Assembly (NCBI GenBank): GCA_027485695.1
Contig: JAIXQO010000007.1
Coordinates: 62,001-126,000 of the forward strand
Source of the DNA: Pseudomonadota bacterium
Lineage (GTDB): Bacteria > Bdellovibrionota > UBA1018
DNA: 64,000 nt
Direction: 5' to 3'
Shown here: one piece after another, positions 51,811 to 61,361 of the stretch
Layout of the letters: each line of letters starts with the position of its first letter
Numbering within the stretch: position 1 is the stretch's first letter
The notes under the pieces: model-generated
Told to the model about the DNA's origin: nothing
The model's input: the letters and a program-made list of their open reading frames with translations, nothing else
Databases searched by the model: none
Made by a program: the position numbers and the translations under genes

Positions 51811-53604
51811 TTATTCGTCTTTCTTCAGAGCTGCTTTGAGCTTGTCGCCCAAGAGATCTCCCATGGAGGTCTTCTTGTTGGCGTCGCCAGCATAAGTAGC
51901 GAAAGCTTGGCGCTCTTCGGTTTTGTTGAGCTGCTTGATCGAGAGGCCGATGCGGCGCTCTTTTGGTTCGATCGAGAGGATCTCGGTACGGACGTGATCG
52001 CCGACTTTGAGCACATCGGATGGTTTCTCGATGCGTTGATCAGCGATTTCGCTCACGTAGATGAGACCTTCGACACCTTCTTCAAGCTCCACGAAAGCAC
52101 CGAAATCGGTGAGTTTCGTGACGGTACCTTCGATCGACTGACCGATGCGGTAACGGGCCTTGAGAGAATCCCAAGGATCGCGCTCAAGCTGCTTGATGCC
52201 GAGCGAGAATTTCTCGCTGGCTTTGTCGATGCCAAGAACGACGGCTTTGACTTTGTCGCCTTTCTTGAACTTCTCGGATGGGTGATTGAACTTCTTCGTC
52301 CAGGTGATGTCGCTCACATGGATGAGGCCGTCGATGCCCATGCCGATGTCGATGAACACGCCGAAATCGGTGACCGATTTCACTTCGGCTTCTTCGATGA
52401 TCGCCCCCACAGGGAATTTCACTTCGAGAGCATCCCAAGGATTGTCCTGGAGTTGCTTCAGGCCGAGGCTGATGCGCTTGTTCTTGGTGTCGACTTCGAG
52501 AACCTTGCACTCGACTTCTTGGCCGACTTCGAGGTGTTTCGATGGGTGCTTCACGCGCTCGGTCCAGCTCATTTCAGAGACGTGGATGAGGCCTTCGATG
52601 CCATCTTCGAGCTCGACGAAGGCGCCGTAGTCTTTAAGCGACACGACTTTGCCTTTGACCTTCATGCCGACAGGGAAACGGTATTCCGCTTCGTCCCATG
52701 GGTTTGCAGAGATCTGCTTGAGGCCTAAGGAGACGCGTTCTTTCTCGCGGTCGTACTTGAGGATCTTGACTTTGACTTCGTCGCCAACGGCGAAGAGTTC
52801 GCTTGGGTGCTTGATGCGTCCCCAAGACATGTCGGTGATGTGGAGGAGTCCGTCCATGCCGCCCAAGTCAATGAACGCGCCGTATTCCGTGATGTTCTTC
52901 ACGGTACCGGAAACGATCATACCTTCTTGGATGTTCGCGAGCGTCTCTGCACGCTGCAATTCGCGCTCTTGAGCGACGACCGCACGGCGGGAGAGAACAA
53001 TGTTGCCACGTTTCTTGTTGAACTTGATGATCTTGAACTTGAAACGTTTGCCGACGAACTTGTCGAGGTTCTTCACTGGCTTGGTGTCCAGCTGGGAGCC
53101 TGGAAGGAACGCCTTGACGCCGATGTCGACGGACAAGCCGCCTTTGACTTTAGCGATGACGGTACCTTCGACGAGTTGATCTTTTTCGCAAGCTTGAGAA
53201 ATTTCGTCCCAGGCGCGGATGATTTCAGCTTTGTCCTTGGAGAGGAGCATGAAGCCGTTTTCCATCTCCATACGCTCAAGGTAGACCGGAACCACGTCAC
53301 CCACTGCGACGTGTGCGACGCCTTGTGCGTCTTTGAATTCTTGAAGCGGAACCAGACCTTCGCATTTGTAGCCGATGTCGACCGTAGCGTATTCGGAGCC
53401 GACAGCGACGACGGAACCGTCGAACACTTCGCCTTCTTTGATCACGCCTTGGGACTGAGCGGCTTCGAAGAGATCGCTAAAAGACTCTTCGTTGCTCGAA
53501 GAAGCTTTTACTTCTTCTTCGCCGAGGTACTGGGAGAATTCCGACATCCAGCCCTGGTTTTTAGGGGAGGATTTGGATTCTGCTGCTGCTGTTTTAACTG
53601 CCAT
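51811..53604 (-). CDS. rpsA: 30S ribosomal protein S1
   Basis: 597 residues with six S1 (OB-fold) domains; domains 3-6 are the most regular, each with a G(A/V)F(I/V)(D/E)LxxGxxGL(I/L)H(V/I)S-type core (for example YGAFIDLGGMDGLLHITDMSW). S1 helps load mRNA on the 30S subunit. A 40-residue acidic and polar N-terminal extension precedes domain 1. AAAGG lies about 12 bases before the ATG. A promoter lies about 140 bases upstream, leaving a leader that could carry autoregulation as in E. coli. Confidence 0.97.
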   Translation of the reverse strand: MAVKTAAAESKSSPKNQGWMSEFSQYLGEEEVKASSSNEESFSDLFEAAQSQGVIKEGEVFDGSVVAVGSEYATVDIGYKCEGLVPLQEFKDAQGVAHVAVGDVVPVYLERMEMENGFMLLSKDKAEIIRAWDEISQACEKDQLVEGTVIAKVKGGLSVDIGVKAFLPGSQLDTKPVKNLDKFVGKRFKFKIIKFNKKRGNIVLSRRAVVAQERELQRAETLANIQEGMIVSGTVKNITEYGAFIDLGGMDGLLHITDMSWGRIKHPSELFAVGDEVKVKILKYDREKERVSLGLKQISANPWDEAEYRFPVGMKVKGKVVSLKDYGAFVELEDGIEGLIHVSEMSWTERVKHPSKHLEVGQEVECKVLEVDTKNKRISLGLKQLQDNPWDALEVKFPVGAIIEEAEVKSVTDFGVFIDIGMGIDGLIHVSDITWTKKFNHPSEKFKKGDKVKAVVLGIDKASEKFSLGIKQLERDPWDSLKARYRIGQSIEGTVTKLTDFGAFVELEEGVEGLIYVSEIADQRIEKPSDVLKVGDHVRTEILSIEPKERRIGLSIKQLNKTEERQAFATYAGDANKKTSMGDLLGDKLKAALKKDE

Positions 53605-53970
53605 TGATTTGGATTGCCTTTCTTACGCTTCGAGCTGAAATCGCTGTTCGAACGAACCTCAAAGCGTCGGCGGTGAAACGCCTTCCTCCACCGCAAAGCA
53701 GTAGAATACGGAAGGACTTCGTTTCGCGCCGAAATGAATGGAACAGATATAGGAAGTTAACGCGGGTTTGTCGAGTAAATTCAAGCTCGTTTAACGCCAG
53801 GCAACATATGGAATTCGTTTAATTTTTTGACAGCGTTTCATTACGACGATACCCATTTGAGACTCGTTTCGAAACTGACCGGAACATTGGATCGATCCGG
53901 TTTTCTGACCCTTGGGGCGAGGTAGTGCCTGAAATCACCAAACGATCCGATTTTCCGTGGGGGGAAATCC
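53605..53970. other. 366-bp divergent intergenic region (rpsA leader and upstream)
   Basis: Holds the rpsA promoter at 53746-53774 and its leader of about 135 bases, and on the plus strand a TTGACA at 53827-53832 that could be the -35 of the metalloprotease gene (the -10 17 bp later, TACCCA, is weak). No gene seen. Confidence 0.6.
53746..53774 (-). promoter_or_regulatory. Predicted sigma-70 promoter of rpsA
   Basis: On the minus strand TCGACA (53774-53769), 17 bases, TATATC (53751-53746). Five of six and four of six consensus matches with ideal spacing; start of transcription near 53739. Confidence 0.55.
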
Positions 53971-54903
53971 ATGAAATCATTGGCTTTAGTTGCATCCCTG
54001 AGTCTGTCCCTGGTCGCGCCAAACGCCTTCTCGTGTACCGTACCTGGCCAAGGCGGCATCTTTCCTGAGAACACTCTCAACATTCCGGTGAGCCCGCTCA
54101 CCCCATTCACGATCGAGAAAGAAATCTTCCTCTCCGCGATCGAAAAAGCAGAAAAAATCTACTCTCCTGTGTTCGCGGCACAAGGCCGCACCCTCGAAAT
54201 CCAGCGCAAGTGGGATGATGGAACGGTGAACGCTTATGCAAACCGCTCCGGCTCAACGTCCGTTGTCGCCATGTTCGGCGGCCTCGCTCGCCACCCACTC
54301 GTGACGGCTGACGCTTTCATGCTCGTCATCTGCCATGAGCTTGGACATCACCTCGGCGGTGCGCCGAAGGTCTCTGGCATGTTCGGCTCGGCTGGTTGGG
54401 CTTCTAACGAAGGTCAATCGGACTATTTCGCAACGCTCAAGTGCGCACGCGAAGTTTGGAAAGACGAAGACAACCTCGATGCCATCAAAAAACTCTCCGT
54501 CCCAACGACGGCGAAAACGGCTTGCGAAACCGCTTACAAAGATCCAACAGAAATTGCCGTCTGTATCCGTTCGGCAGTTGCCGGCAAGTCCTTGGCTGAT
54601 ACGCTGTCCGACCTAAGAAAATCAGGCGAAACCAAGTTCGAAACGCCGGACCCAGCCATCGTCAAGAGCACGTTCAATCAACATCCACAAGCTCAGTGCC
54701 GTCTCGACACGTACTTCGCTGGCGCACTCTGCGCGGCAGAAGACAACAACCGCCTGGATCCACTCGACCCTAAAGATCCAGCACCTCGCACCTGCTACGT
54801 GGATGCCGGCGTTCAAGTTGGCACTCGCCCACTTTGCTGGTTCAAACCAGGCGCACCGACCTCAGGTGGCGGCGGCTGGCCTTCGGTAGCTGCTCAGCGA
54901 TAA
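53971..54903 (+). CDS. Exported zincin-type metalloprotease candidate
   Basis: 310 residues. Signal peptide (about 1-21, then Cys22), and HELGHHLGG at 122-130, the HExxHxxG-type zinc motif. A downstream NEGQSDYFATLKC segment (Glu147) could give the third ligand as in gluzincins. Eight or more cysteines suggest disulfides in the periplasm or outside the cell. The C-terminal 60 residues are Pro/Gly/Asp rich. The family is not named; related proteins are numerous in predatory bacteria as I recall. Terminator follows. Confidence 0.8.
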   Translation: MKSLALVASLSLSLVAPNAFSCTVPGQGGIFPENTLNIPVSPLTPFTIEKEIFLSAIEKAEKIYSPVFAAQGRTLEIQRKWDDGTVNAYANRSGSTSVVAMFGGLARHPLVTADAFMLVICHELGHHLGGAPKVSGMFGSAGWASNEGQSDYFATLKCAREVWKDEDNLDAIKKLSVPTTAKTACETAYKDPTEIAVCIRSAVAGKSLADTLSDLRKSGETKFETPDPAIVKSTFNQHPQAQCRLDTYFAGALCAAEDNNRLDPLDPKDPAPRTCYVDAGVQVGTRPLCWFKPGAPTSGGGGWPSVAAQR

Positions 54904-54932
54904 TCTCGCTTACAGCTTAGATTAAAAATGAG

Positions 54933-54968
54933 AAAAGCCGCTTCGGAAATCCGAAGCGGCTTTTTTTT
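54933..54968. terminator. Strong bidirectional terminator
   Basis: AAAAGCCGCTTCGG (54933-54946) pairs with CCGAAGCGGCTTTT (54951-54964); a T-run follows on the plus strand and a shorter T-rich tract on the minus strand. It ends the metalloprotease gene and probably the LPS operon arriving from the other side. Confidence 0.9.
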
Positions 54969-54997
54969 CGAGTGTTTACCAAGTGATTGCGGACGAA

Positions 54998-56179
54998 CTA
55001 CCGCTCAGACCGAGCCCGCTGAGCGAGCACGTCTTGATAGACTTGTATGGTGCGCTTCGTTCGCACTTTGCGATCATAGAGCCCTTTGACCTGCTCACGC
55101 GCACGTTTGCCCATCTCTCGCCTGAGCTCTTCGTTTTCGATCAAGACCAGCATTTGCTTTTGTAGATCGAATGCGTCCGATGGTCTCATGATCAATCCGA
55201 ACTCCTCTCGACCTACGATTTCTTGGGAACTTCCACCGCTGGAAATAATGATCGGGCACTCCATCGCCATCGCCTCGATAGCAACCAACCCGAATGCCTC
55301 TTGATGAGAGGGCATCACGAAAATATCGAATGCTTGCATGATTTCAGGAATTTCTTTTTGAAATCCCGCGAAAATCACCTCATCTTGCAATTGAAACTGA
55401 ATGACCATCTTGCGGAGTTCTTCGAGATAATTGGAATTCGAGCCGAGGGTTTCCTCGCCAACCACGACAAATCGCAGATCCCGACGGCCACCTACTTTGT
55501 GACGTAAACCTGCCGCCGCTTGCAAAAACGTTGACTGACCTTTGGCGGGATCGATACGACCCACGACGCCAATGACGATCGTCGACTCACGCGCGCCCCA
55601 AGATTGGCGCTGTCGCTCGGCTTGAACTTTTTCAGGATCAAACCGGTCGAAATCGAGCCCCAGGCGCACGAGTTCCACTTTTTCTGGTTCGAGTGGATGC
55701 GTTCGCAAAACGTTTTCACGCATGGATTCGCTCATCACCACCAAACGATCTACTCGATTATAGAGCCATCGATGATAAGGGTCGCGCTTGGAGTGACTGC
55801 TCATGATGTGCCTGGACATCAGGAATGCCACTCCTGGAAATCCTTTGAGCCATGGACTCAGACTCCCGAGCAACGTCGGTTGGTGGGCGTGAACGATGTT
55901 TACTCCCGACAGAATCAAACGAGTGAGATCTTTTTTCAGCTGAAAATCAAAAGTATCTCGAGGGCGATAGTCGAGTTTTTCAAGCCTCAGATTCGGGTAT
56001 GCGCCCGCCTCGAGATTCTGATCGATCGGACTACCTTCGAGCACGAGCATCCGCGTTTCGATGCCCAATCGAGCAAGCTCGATCGCGTCGTCGGCAGCCA
56101 CTTGTTCAAGCCCCCCCCAAGAATGAGAGAGGCAGATGATCAAAGGCTTAAGGAGCGAGAGGTCGTTTTGCGAGTCCAT
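54998..56179 (-). CDS. GT4-family glycosyltransferase
   Basis: About 393 residues, GT-B fold. N-terminal HSWGGLEQVA in the acceptor site, then GVVGRIDPAKGQ and the C-terminal EAFGLVAIEAMA (EX7E motif) of retaining GT4 enzymes. ATG at 56179 with AAGGAG 7 bases upstream. Last gene of the lipid A/LPS operon; it starts 32 bp before the end of the GT9 gene. It likely adds a sugar to the LPS core, but the sugar is unknown. Confidence 0.9.
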   Translation of the reverse strand: MDSQNDLSLLKPLIICLSHSWGGLEQVAADDAIELARLGIETRMLVLEGSPIDQNLEAGAYPNLRLEKLDYRPRDTFDFQLKKDLTRLILSGVNIVHAHQPTLLGSLSPWLKGFPGVAFLMSRHIMSSHSKRDPYHRWLYNRVDRLVVMSESMRENVLRTHPLEPEKVELVRLGLDFDRFDPEKVQAERQRQSWGARESTIVIGVVGRIDPAKGQSTFLQAAAGLRHKVGGRRDLRFVVVGEETLGSNSNYLEELRKMVIQFQLQDEVIFAGFQKEIPEIMQAFDIFVMPSHQEAFGLVAIEAMAMECPIIISSGGSSQEIVGREEFGLIMRPSDAFDLQKQMLVLIENEELRREMGKRAREQVKGLYDRKVRTKRTIQVYQDVLAQRARSER

Positions 56180-57284
56180 CGCGAATCTCCTTCCAGACAT
56201 GGTCTGGTTTGATGCCTTTGAGGCAAATCAGCTGATTTTCCTGTGTTTGACCACAAACGTTTTTTTCGCACGGCCAACAGGCGACCGAGTTGATTGCAAC
56301 CTGCACGAGCCCCGGCCCGATCGGTTTGGTACGTCTCGGATCCGCGGCCCCGCAAACGATCTGAGTGAACGTTCCGGCCAGCGCGCAAACGTGTGCGAGC
56401 CCCGATTCATTGGTGACGGCGAATTGCGCTCCTCGTATCAGAGGAATCAAACCAGGAATGGTTCCTCTTGCCGTGCGATCTATCAGGTTCAATTCCTCGA
56501 TACTGCAAAGTCTTTCGGCGAGCGGAGCTTCTTTGGGGCCACCAATGACGATGCCTTTCCACCCAGTTTCACGAGCGATGTTGCGCGCGAGATGAATCAC
56601 ATACTCCATCGGCCAACGTCGAGAATCCGCAGTCGCACCGGGCGCCAGAATCCAATACGGAAAATTCGGAAGTGGCAATCGCTCGGAGGGCCAATACCGA
56701 TTTTCGTCAAATTGACTCAAAACACCGGGTATTTTTTCGTCGAGCACGCTCTCCGGATAATGACCGAAGAACTCAGTCGCCTGCCCCTGCTGACGTGCGG
56801 ATTCCGGAATCAAGTTCAGGTAGGACTGCGAGCGATGAACGATTCCATCCCGATCGTCCGGCAAGTCCATTCCGTCATTCAGAAGCAATCCCCGCCCATC
56901 GAATCGATAACCGGTGCGAATCTCCGCGCCCGACTTCTTGAGTAACCAAGCCGCCCCGAGTGAGTTCGGAAGGGAAACTCCCCAATCGATCGGACCGAAT
57001 TTTTTTCGTATTTTTTTTGCGTGCTCTGTCTGCCCCATGAATCGCCCGAAAAGGCTTTTTTTCGTGGGCGTAGTTAGCACGTAGATATCATCCACCAAAG
57101 TCCGATATTGGATGGCTTCCACCCAAGGTACGCAAGCAGAAATGATGCGAGCATCCGGGTAGGCGGATCTCAGCTGATAGAAAAACGGCAACGCTAGGAC
57201 CTGATCGCCAATCCAGTTCGGCGCCCTAACGAGAATCGTTTTTGGCTTTTTGAGAATCTTGTTTTGAGTCGGAGGGTTTCTCAC
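56148..57284 (-). CDS. GT9-family glycosyltransferase (heptosyltransferase-like)
   Basis: 378 residues. TILVRAPNWIGDQVLALPF is the GT9 N-terminal signature (ADP-heptose:LPS heptosyltransferase II type), LAPGATADSRRWP and IGGPKE with the NESGLAHVCALAG segment form the nucleotide-sugar site, and a C-terminal CWPCEKNVC cluster is seen in many WaaF-like proteins. Probably adds heptose in the LPS inner core. Start GTG at 57284, overlapping the DUF3108 gene by 59 bp; no clear ribosome binding site. Confidence 0.87.
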   Translation of the reverse strand: MRNPPTQNKILKKPKTILVRAPNWIGDQVLALPFFYQLRSAYPDARIISACVPWVEAIQYRTLVDDIYVLTTPTKKSLFGRFMGQTEHAKKIRKKFGPIDWGVSLPNSLGAAWLLKKSGAEIRTGYRFDGRGLLLNDGMDLPDDRDGIVHRSQSYLNLIPESARQQGQATEFFGHYPESVLDEKIPGVLSQFDENRYWPSERLPLPNFPYWILAPGATADSRRWPMEYVIHLARNIARETGWKGIVIGGPKEAPLAERLCSIEELNLIDRTARGTIPGLIPLIRGAQFAVTNESGLAHVCALAGTFTQIVCGAADPRRTKPIGPGLVQVAINSVACWPCEKNVCGQTQENQLICLKGIKPDHVWKEIRDGLAKRPLAP

Positions 57285-58302
57285 CCAAAGTCACTTTCTT
57301 TAAGGCTCCGACGACCGTACCGATTTTTACCTGCGCCTCGAAACGTAGGATGAATCGTCGGTCATCGTCAGATAACCAAATATAGCTCTCACCCTTGTCT
57401 TGTTTCAAGACGCCTTGAAAGCGGGTTTGCGGACGAACCACGACCGCTTTTTGTTTTCCCATAGCCGTGTCAATGGTCTCACGACGAACGACCGTTAATA
57501 CCATTTCCCAGGCTTTTCCTTCGTTGGAAACGGGAATCGTGTAAACAGCTCCCGTTTCGAGCGGAAGCGTGCGCGCGTATTCATAGGCTGAATAACTGTC
57601 CTGAGTAAGTGGAGGGATGGGCTTGTACTCCTTGATTTCAGAGTAGCCCTTTTCCACGTGGTTTTTTCGGTTCCAGTAGTACACTTGACCCTTGGTATGA
57701 TCAAAAAGCTCAAGCGCATCCCGACGCTGGCGGGTTTGGTCTAATAGCATGTGGAACCGGTGCGAGAACAATCCGTCATAGTCCACGAAACTCTCGATTT
57801 TATCATTCAGACGATAGACGAGAGCGAAAACGGACGAACTCTTGGCGCGCCCCTCGAAATGAAAGACTTTGCGTCCGTTCACTTCTTTCATCGGCATCGT
57901 TTCCAATTCAAATTCTCCAGCGGCCATTCCAAAGAACGTGACCTCGATCACTTGTTTCTCACCGATCCAAAAAGGAACGGGGTCTTTGCGACGAAGGGGA
58001 ATTTGAAATGTCGATGCGGACGCGGAGGTTTCTGATTTCTTGGCTTTCTCGGACTTCGGCGCTTTTGGGGTTTTTCCTTTTTTCGAAGGTGGTGCGATCA
58101 CAGTCGGTGATGGAGAGGGCGACGGAACGGGTGCCGGTGCCGGCTGGGAGCCGAGTTCTTTTACGGCGAACTGATTCTGAATGTCTTTGGGGAGCTCGAC
58201 CTCAGGCGAGTTCGACTCGCGAATAGGATCGATCTTCGGGGTCGAGCAAGCCGATACCGAAAGCAATAAGCCTAAAATACAGATCACCCGTCCATGGATC
58301 AT
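57226..58302 (-). CDS. DUF3108 lipoprotein
   Basis: About 358 residues. Lipobox SVSAC with Cys19, a linker rich in Pro, Ser, Lys (about 70-110), then a beta-rich domain of about 230 residues with FWIGEKQVIEVTFFGMAAGEFEL, GRKVFHFEGRAKSS and IESFVDYDGLFSHRFHM, the pattern of DUF3108. The DUF3108 fold is related to lipid-carrying barrels, so a part in LPS or lipid handling is plausible from the operon. ATG at 58302 chosen on the lipobox. Confidence 0.78.
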   Translation of the reverse strand: MIHGRVICILGLLLSVSACSTPKIDPIRESNSPEVELPKDIQNQFAVKELGSQPAPAPVPSPSPSPTVIAPPSKKGKTPKAPKSEKAKKSETSASASTFQIPLRRKDPVPFWIGEKQVIEVTFFGMAAGEFELETMPMKEVNGRKVFHFEGRAKSSSVFALVYRLNDKIESFVDYDGLFSHRFHMLLDQTRQRRDALELFDHTKGQVYYWNRKNHVEKGYSEIKEYKPIPPLTQDSYSAYEYARTLPLETGAVYTIPVSNEGKAWEMVLTVVRRETIDTAMGKQKAVVVRPQTRFQGVLKQDKGESYIWLSDDDRRFILRFEAQVKIGTVVGALKKVTLGEKPSDSKQDSQKAKNDSR

Positions 58303-58315
58303 AATTCTTCCCAGT

Positions 58316-59230
58316 TTACTTACGGGCGCGTCCCTCTGTCCACTCCCCAACTCGAAGTGGAGATAAATCTCCTTTAAATCGGCGATGTGACCAGAGCCAT
58401 TCCGAGGGATGATCAAAAACTTGGTTTTCGATCAGGGAACTCATTCGTGCAGTATTTACGGCGATTTCATATTCGGCGTCATCACTCGACTCCCACTCCA
58501 AGATGGGCTCGATCCGAACTACCCGTTTCCGGCGTTTTTCGTCCCAGAAACTGTACGCAGGCACCACTGGCGCACCCGTTCGTTTGGCCAAAAATGCCAC
58601 TGCGCTCTGTGTACCCACGGGAATTCCGAAAAATGGGACGCGAATGCCCACCGGGGGGCCGGCGTACTGATCGATGACCATTCCGATGGTGCCCCCAGCT
58701 TTGAGATGCTTGAGCACGTCCTTGAGCGTTCTTGGTTCATAAGTCGCCAAAACGCCAATTTTTTTACGCCCCTCGATGATCCCGTTAAAAATAAAAGGCG
58801 GCTTGAGCTGCTTGGTCACCAGCATCATGTTCACACCGAGCGGGCTGCAGGCGCCGCCCATCACTTCCCAGTTGCCTATGTGGCTACCGAGGCAAATCAC
58901 GCCTTTGCCCAAACTTTTGGCTTTTTCCCAATGCTCGATTCCTTCGACGACGGAGTATTTTTCGCAGTAGCGCTTCATCGGCCCGAAAAGCAGACAGATT
59001 TCCCAAGTCAGTCTCGCCAAATGGCGATAGATCGACCACTCGGTCGGAGGCGTCCAATCGGGACGCGCCGCCTGGGCTCGAGCGATGTTCTCTCGAATCA
59101 CTTGACGACGAAGTTTCAGGCATCGGTACACGGCCGCCAAAGCGACTTCTAGCGCTGAACGAACAAACGTCGGCGAATAGACGTAAAACGATGCTAAGGC
59201 GAATAAGGGGAATTGAAGCACTCTTTCCAT
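58316..59230 (-). CDS. LpxL/HtrB-type lipid A acyltransferase family protein
   Basis: 304 residues: an N-terminal hydrophobic segment, then the acyltransferase domain with the HxxxxE motif in GSHIGNWE (His117, Glu122), GVIDQYAGP-like segment, and GAPVVPAYSFWDE. Members acylate Kdo2-lipid IVA at the inner membrane. The operon position after lpxK fits a late acyltransferase. Overlaps lpxK by 37 bp. Donor chain length unknown. Confidence 0.9.
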   Translation of the reverse strand: MERVLQFPLFALASFYVYSPTFVRSALEVALAAVYRCLKLRRQVIRENIARAQAARPDWTPPTEWSIYRHLARLTWEICLLFGPMKRYCEKYSVVEGIEHWEKAKSLGKGVICLGSHIGNWEVMGGACSPLGVNMMLVTKQLKPPFIFNGIIEGRKKIGVLATYEPRTLKDVLKHLKAGGTIGMVIDQYAGPPVGIRVPFFGIPVGTQSAVAFLAKRTGAPVVPAYSFWDEKRRKRVVRIEPILEWESSDDAEYEIAVNTARMSSLIENQVFDHPSEWLWSHRRFKGDLSPLRVGEWTEGRARK

Positions 59231-60150
59231 AGCGTTTGAAACAATTCATCCTTTCCGGAAATCCATTCGCATTCATAGCCAACGACGGCTACATCGTATA
59301 CCTCGAGCTGAGCGAGAGGACGCCATTTAAGCGCGTCTTTTTCTGTCATGAAAATGGTCAGACCACGAACTCTCGCCATTTCGAGCCATTTTGAGACCTC
59401 TTCTTCGGCGAACTCATGGTGATCTGGGAGGATCGTCTTCTCTTCGAGGAAGATACCTTCGTGTTCCAAATTCGCGATCAAATGCGCCGGACTACCAATA
59501 CCCGTTATGAGCCAGCCGCGTTTTCCCCGCGCAGAACTGCCGATTTGGGTTCGAAGCTCGATGCGGGATGAACGCCCTTCTGGTAGGGCGAACGGGGCTC
59601 GTCCTTTGGTCTCGATCACCCACTCCCGCTTTCCATAACCGTTGGTGCGCGACTCGCGAAAAAAAACTCTGTCCGGCTTCGCATCGGTCACGCAGATGAT
59701 ATCGAGATTTTTTTCGATACCGAACTGCTGAAGCCCATCATCCAAAAGCACAATGTCGCACTGAGCGCCGGTCGCCCGATAGCGACGATAATTCTCCACC
59801 CGAGAGCTGCCGACGATCACGATGGCGCCTGAATGCTCTGCCAAAAGCGGAGCCTCATCGCCGAAATCCGACATTGGACTCGTGTGAGTCATGCCAGCAA
59901 GCACCCCATAAGAATCTTCGAGCTGGGATCGATAGCCTCGGGTGAGAATCCATACGGTCTTGCCGCGATTTTTCAGTTCGCGGGCGATCTCGATCGTAAC
60001 TGGAGTTTTTCCGGAACCACCCGCCTGAAGATTCCCAATCGAAACCACGGGAACCTCTAGACGAGTTGCACTACCCAGTCGCTCGGTAGAAGCACGCAAA
60101 ATCCGGTTGAGTCCGCACCAGGCCAGTGATGCAAAACGAATCACGCTCAT
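59194..60150 (-). CDS. lpxK: Tetraacyldisaccharide 4'-kinase
   Basis: 318 residues. GGSGKT Walker A within VSIGNLQAGGSGKTP, WILTRGYRSQ, GDEAPLLA and DDGLQQFGIEKNLDI are the LpxK motifs, in order. It phosphorylates the lipid A disaccharide to lipid IVA at the inner membrane. ATGA overlap with lpxB. Confidence 0.95.
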   Translation of the reverse strand: MSVIRFASLAWCGLNRILRASTERLGSATRLEVPVVSIGNLQAGGSGKTPVTIEIARELKNRGKTVWILTRGYRSQLEDSYGVLAGMTHTSPMSDFGDEAPLLAEHSGAIVIVGSSRVENYRRYRATGAQCDIVLLDDGLQQFGIEKNLDIICVTDAKPDRVFFRESRTNGYGKREWVIETKGRAPFALPEGRSSRIELRTQIGSSARGKRGWLITGIGSPAHLIANLEHEGIFLEEKTILPDHHEFAEEEVSKWLEMARVRGLTIFMTEKDALKWRPLAQLEVYDVAVVGYECEWISGKDELFQTLWKECFNSPYSP

Positions 60151-61334
60151 TTAGAGGAACGCTCCCGCATCAGTTTCAAAAATTTTTCTGCCGCGAACCG
60201 ACTCGGCGAACCCCCGAAAGCCGAGAGTTTGGAATAAACTCGGCCAAAACCTTCCAGCATACGTTTTCGCTCGCCGCTTTCGGCGTCTAGAAGTGGCGCG
60301 AGATACTTCACGAAGTTTTCTGATCCAAAATCTTCGAGAATCAATTCGGGAACGATATAATTTGGTTTTTTGATCTTGAGATCATCGACCAAATTCACGA
60401 GCGAAATTGCCCCCGTGTAGCGAACGACGAGATGGAATACGATCTTCGAGAGCCAGTGTCCGTGGTAGGTCACGACGTGTGGAAGATTGAGAAGCGCCGC
60501 CTCGAGCGTTGAGGTTCCAGACTTAATAAGCCCAGCATCGGCCGCGATCATCGCGAGGTGTGAATCACCTTCGGAAATCCGGACCGGCAACATTCGATAA
60601 TCCGCATGAGAGTCAAACCAACGTTCCACGGCCTCTCGTCGACCATTCTTAGGCAGCGGAATCAGGATGTGATCCAGACGACCCATATCGTAGAGCCGTT
60701 TCACTGCGACCATCATGGGCTCAAGAAGATATTTGAGCTCTGCTGAACGACTGCCTGGCATCATCAGGAGTACGCGTGACCTCTCACCGAGCCCGAGTTG
60801 CTCCCGTGCTTGAGATTTCGTAATCCCGAACGGTAGTTCGTCTAGCAGCGGGTTACCCATGTAAGTAAACGGCACATTGTTCTTCTCGAAGATCCCCGAC
60901 TCGAATGGAAAAATCGTGAACACATGATGATAGAGTTTTTTCAGACGATGGATTCGTCCACTCCTCCAGGCCCAAACCTTAGGCGGGATGAAGCAGAAAA
61001 CCGGAATATTCCTGCGAGCCAGTCGCTCCGCGACTTTGAAATGGAAATCAGGATAATCGAATACGAGTGCCGCGTCCGGACATTCGTCCTCCGCCCACAT
61101 CTCGACTTCGTTCAGGAGTCGAGCAATTTTCGGGAGTTTACCGACGACCTCGGCAAACCCCATCGCGGTCAGCTCCCGCTGATCTTCTTTCAATCGGAAC
61201 CCAGGGATTGCCTTGATATTCTCGCCACCAATACCATAGAGCTCGATGGACGGATCTAGCACGCGCAAGGCAGCCAAGAACTTGGAGGCATGTAAGTCCG
61301 AAGAAGGCTCACCGCTTGAAATAAAAAGTTTCAC
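60147..61334 (-). CDS. lpxB: Lipid-A-disaccharide synthase
   Basis: 395 residues, GT19. N-terminal FISSGEPSSDLHASKF, middle VWAWRSGRIHRLKK and MGNPLLDE, and the C-terminal SGTSTLEAALLNLPHV donor site are present. Condenses UDP-diacylglucosamine with lipid X. GTG start; 27 bp after lpxA. Confidence 0.96.
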   Translation of the reverse strand: MKLFISSGEPSSDLHASKFLAALRVLDPSIELYGIGGENIKAIPGFRLKEDQRELTAMGFAEVVGKLPKIARLLNEVEMWAEDECPDAALVFDYPDFHFKVAERLARRNIPVFCFIPPKVWAWRSGRIHRLKKLYHHVFTIFPFESGIFEKNNVPFTYMGNPLLDELPFGITKSQAREQLGLGERSRVLLMMPGSRSAELKYLLEPMMVAVKRLYDMGRLDHILIPLPKNGRREAVERWFDSHADYRMLPVRISEGDSHLAMIAADAGLIKSGTSTLEAALLNLPHVVTYHGHWLSKIVFHLVVRYTGAISLVNLVDDLKIKKPNYIVPELILEDFGSENFVKYLAPLLDAESGERKRMLEGFGRVYSKLSAFGGSPSRFAAEKFLKLMRERSSK

Positions 61335-61361
61335 GCGAGCCTCCGCATCGTCTGGATGATT

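Noticed and set aside
52807..53607. 266-codon plus-strand frame within rpsA
   Set aside because: Antisense to S1 domains; repeated S1 codons create open frames on the other strand.
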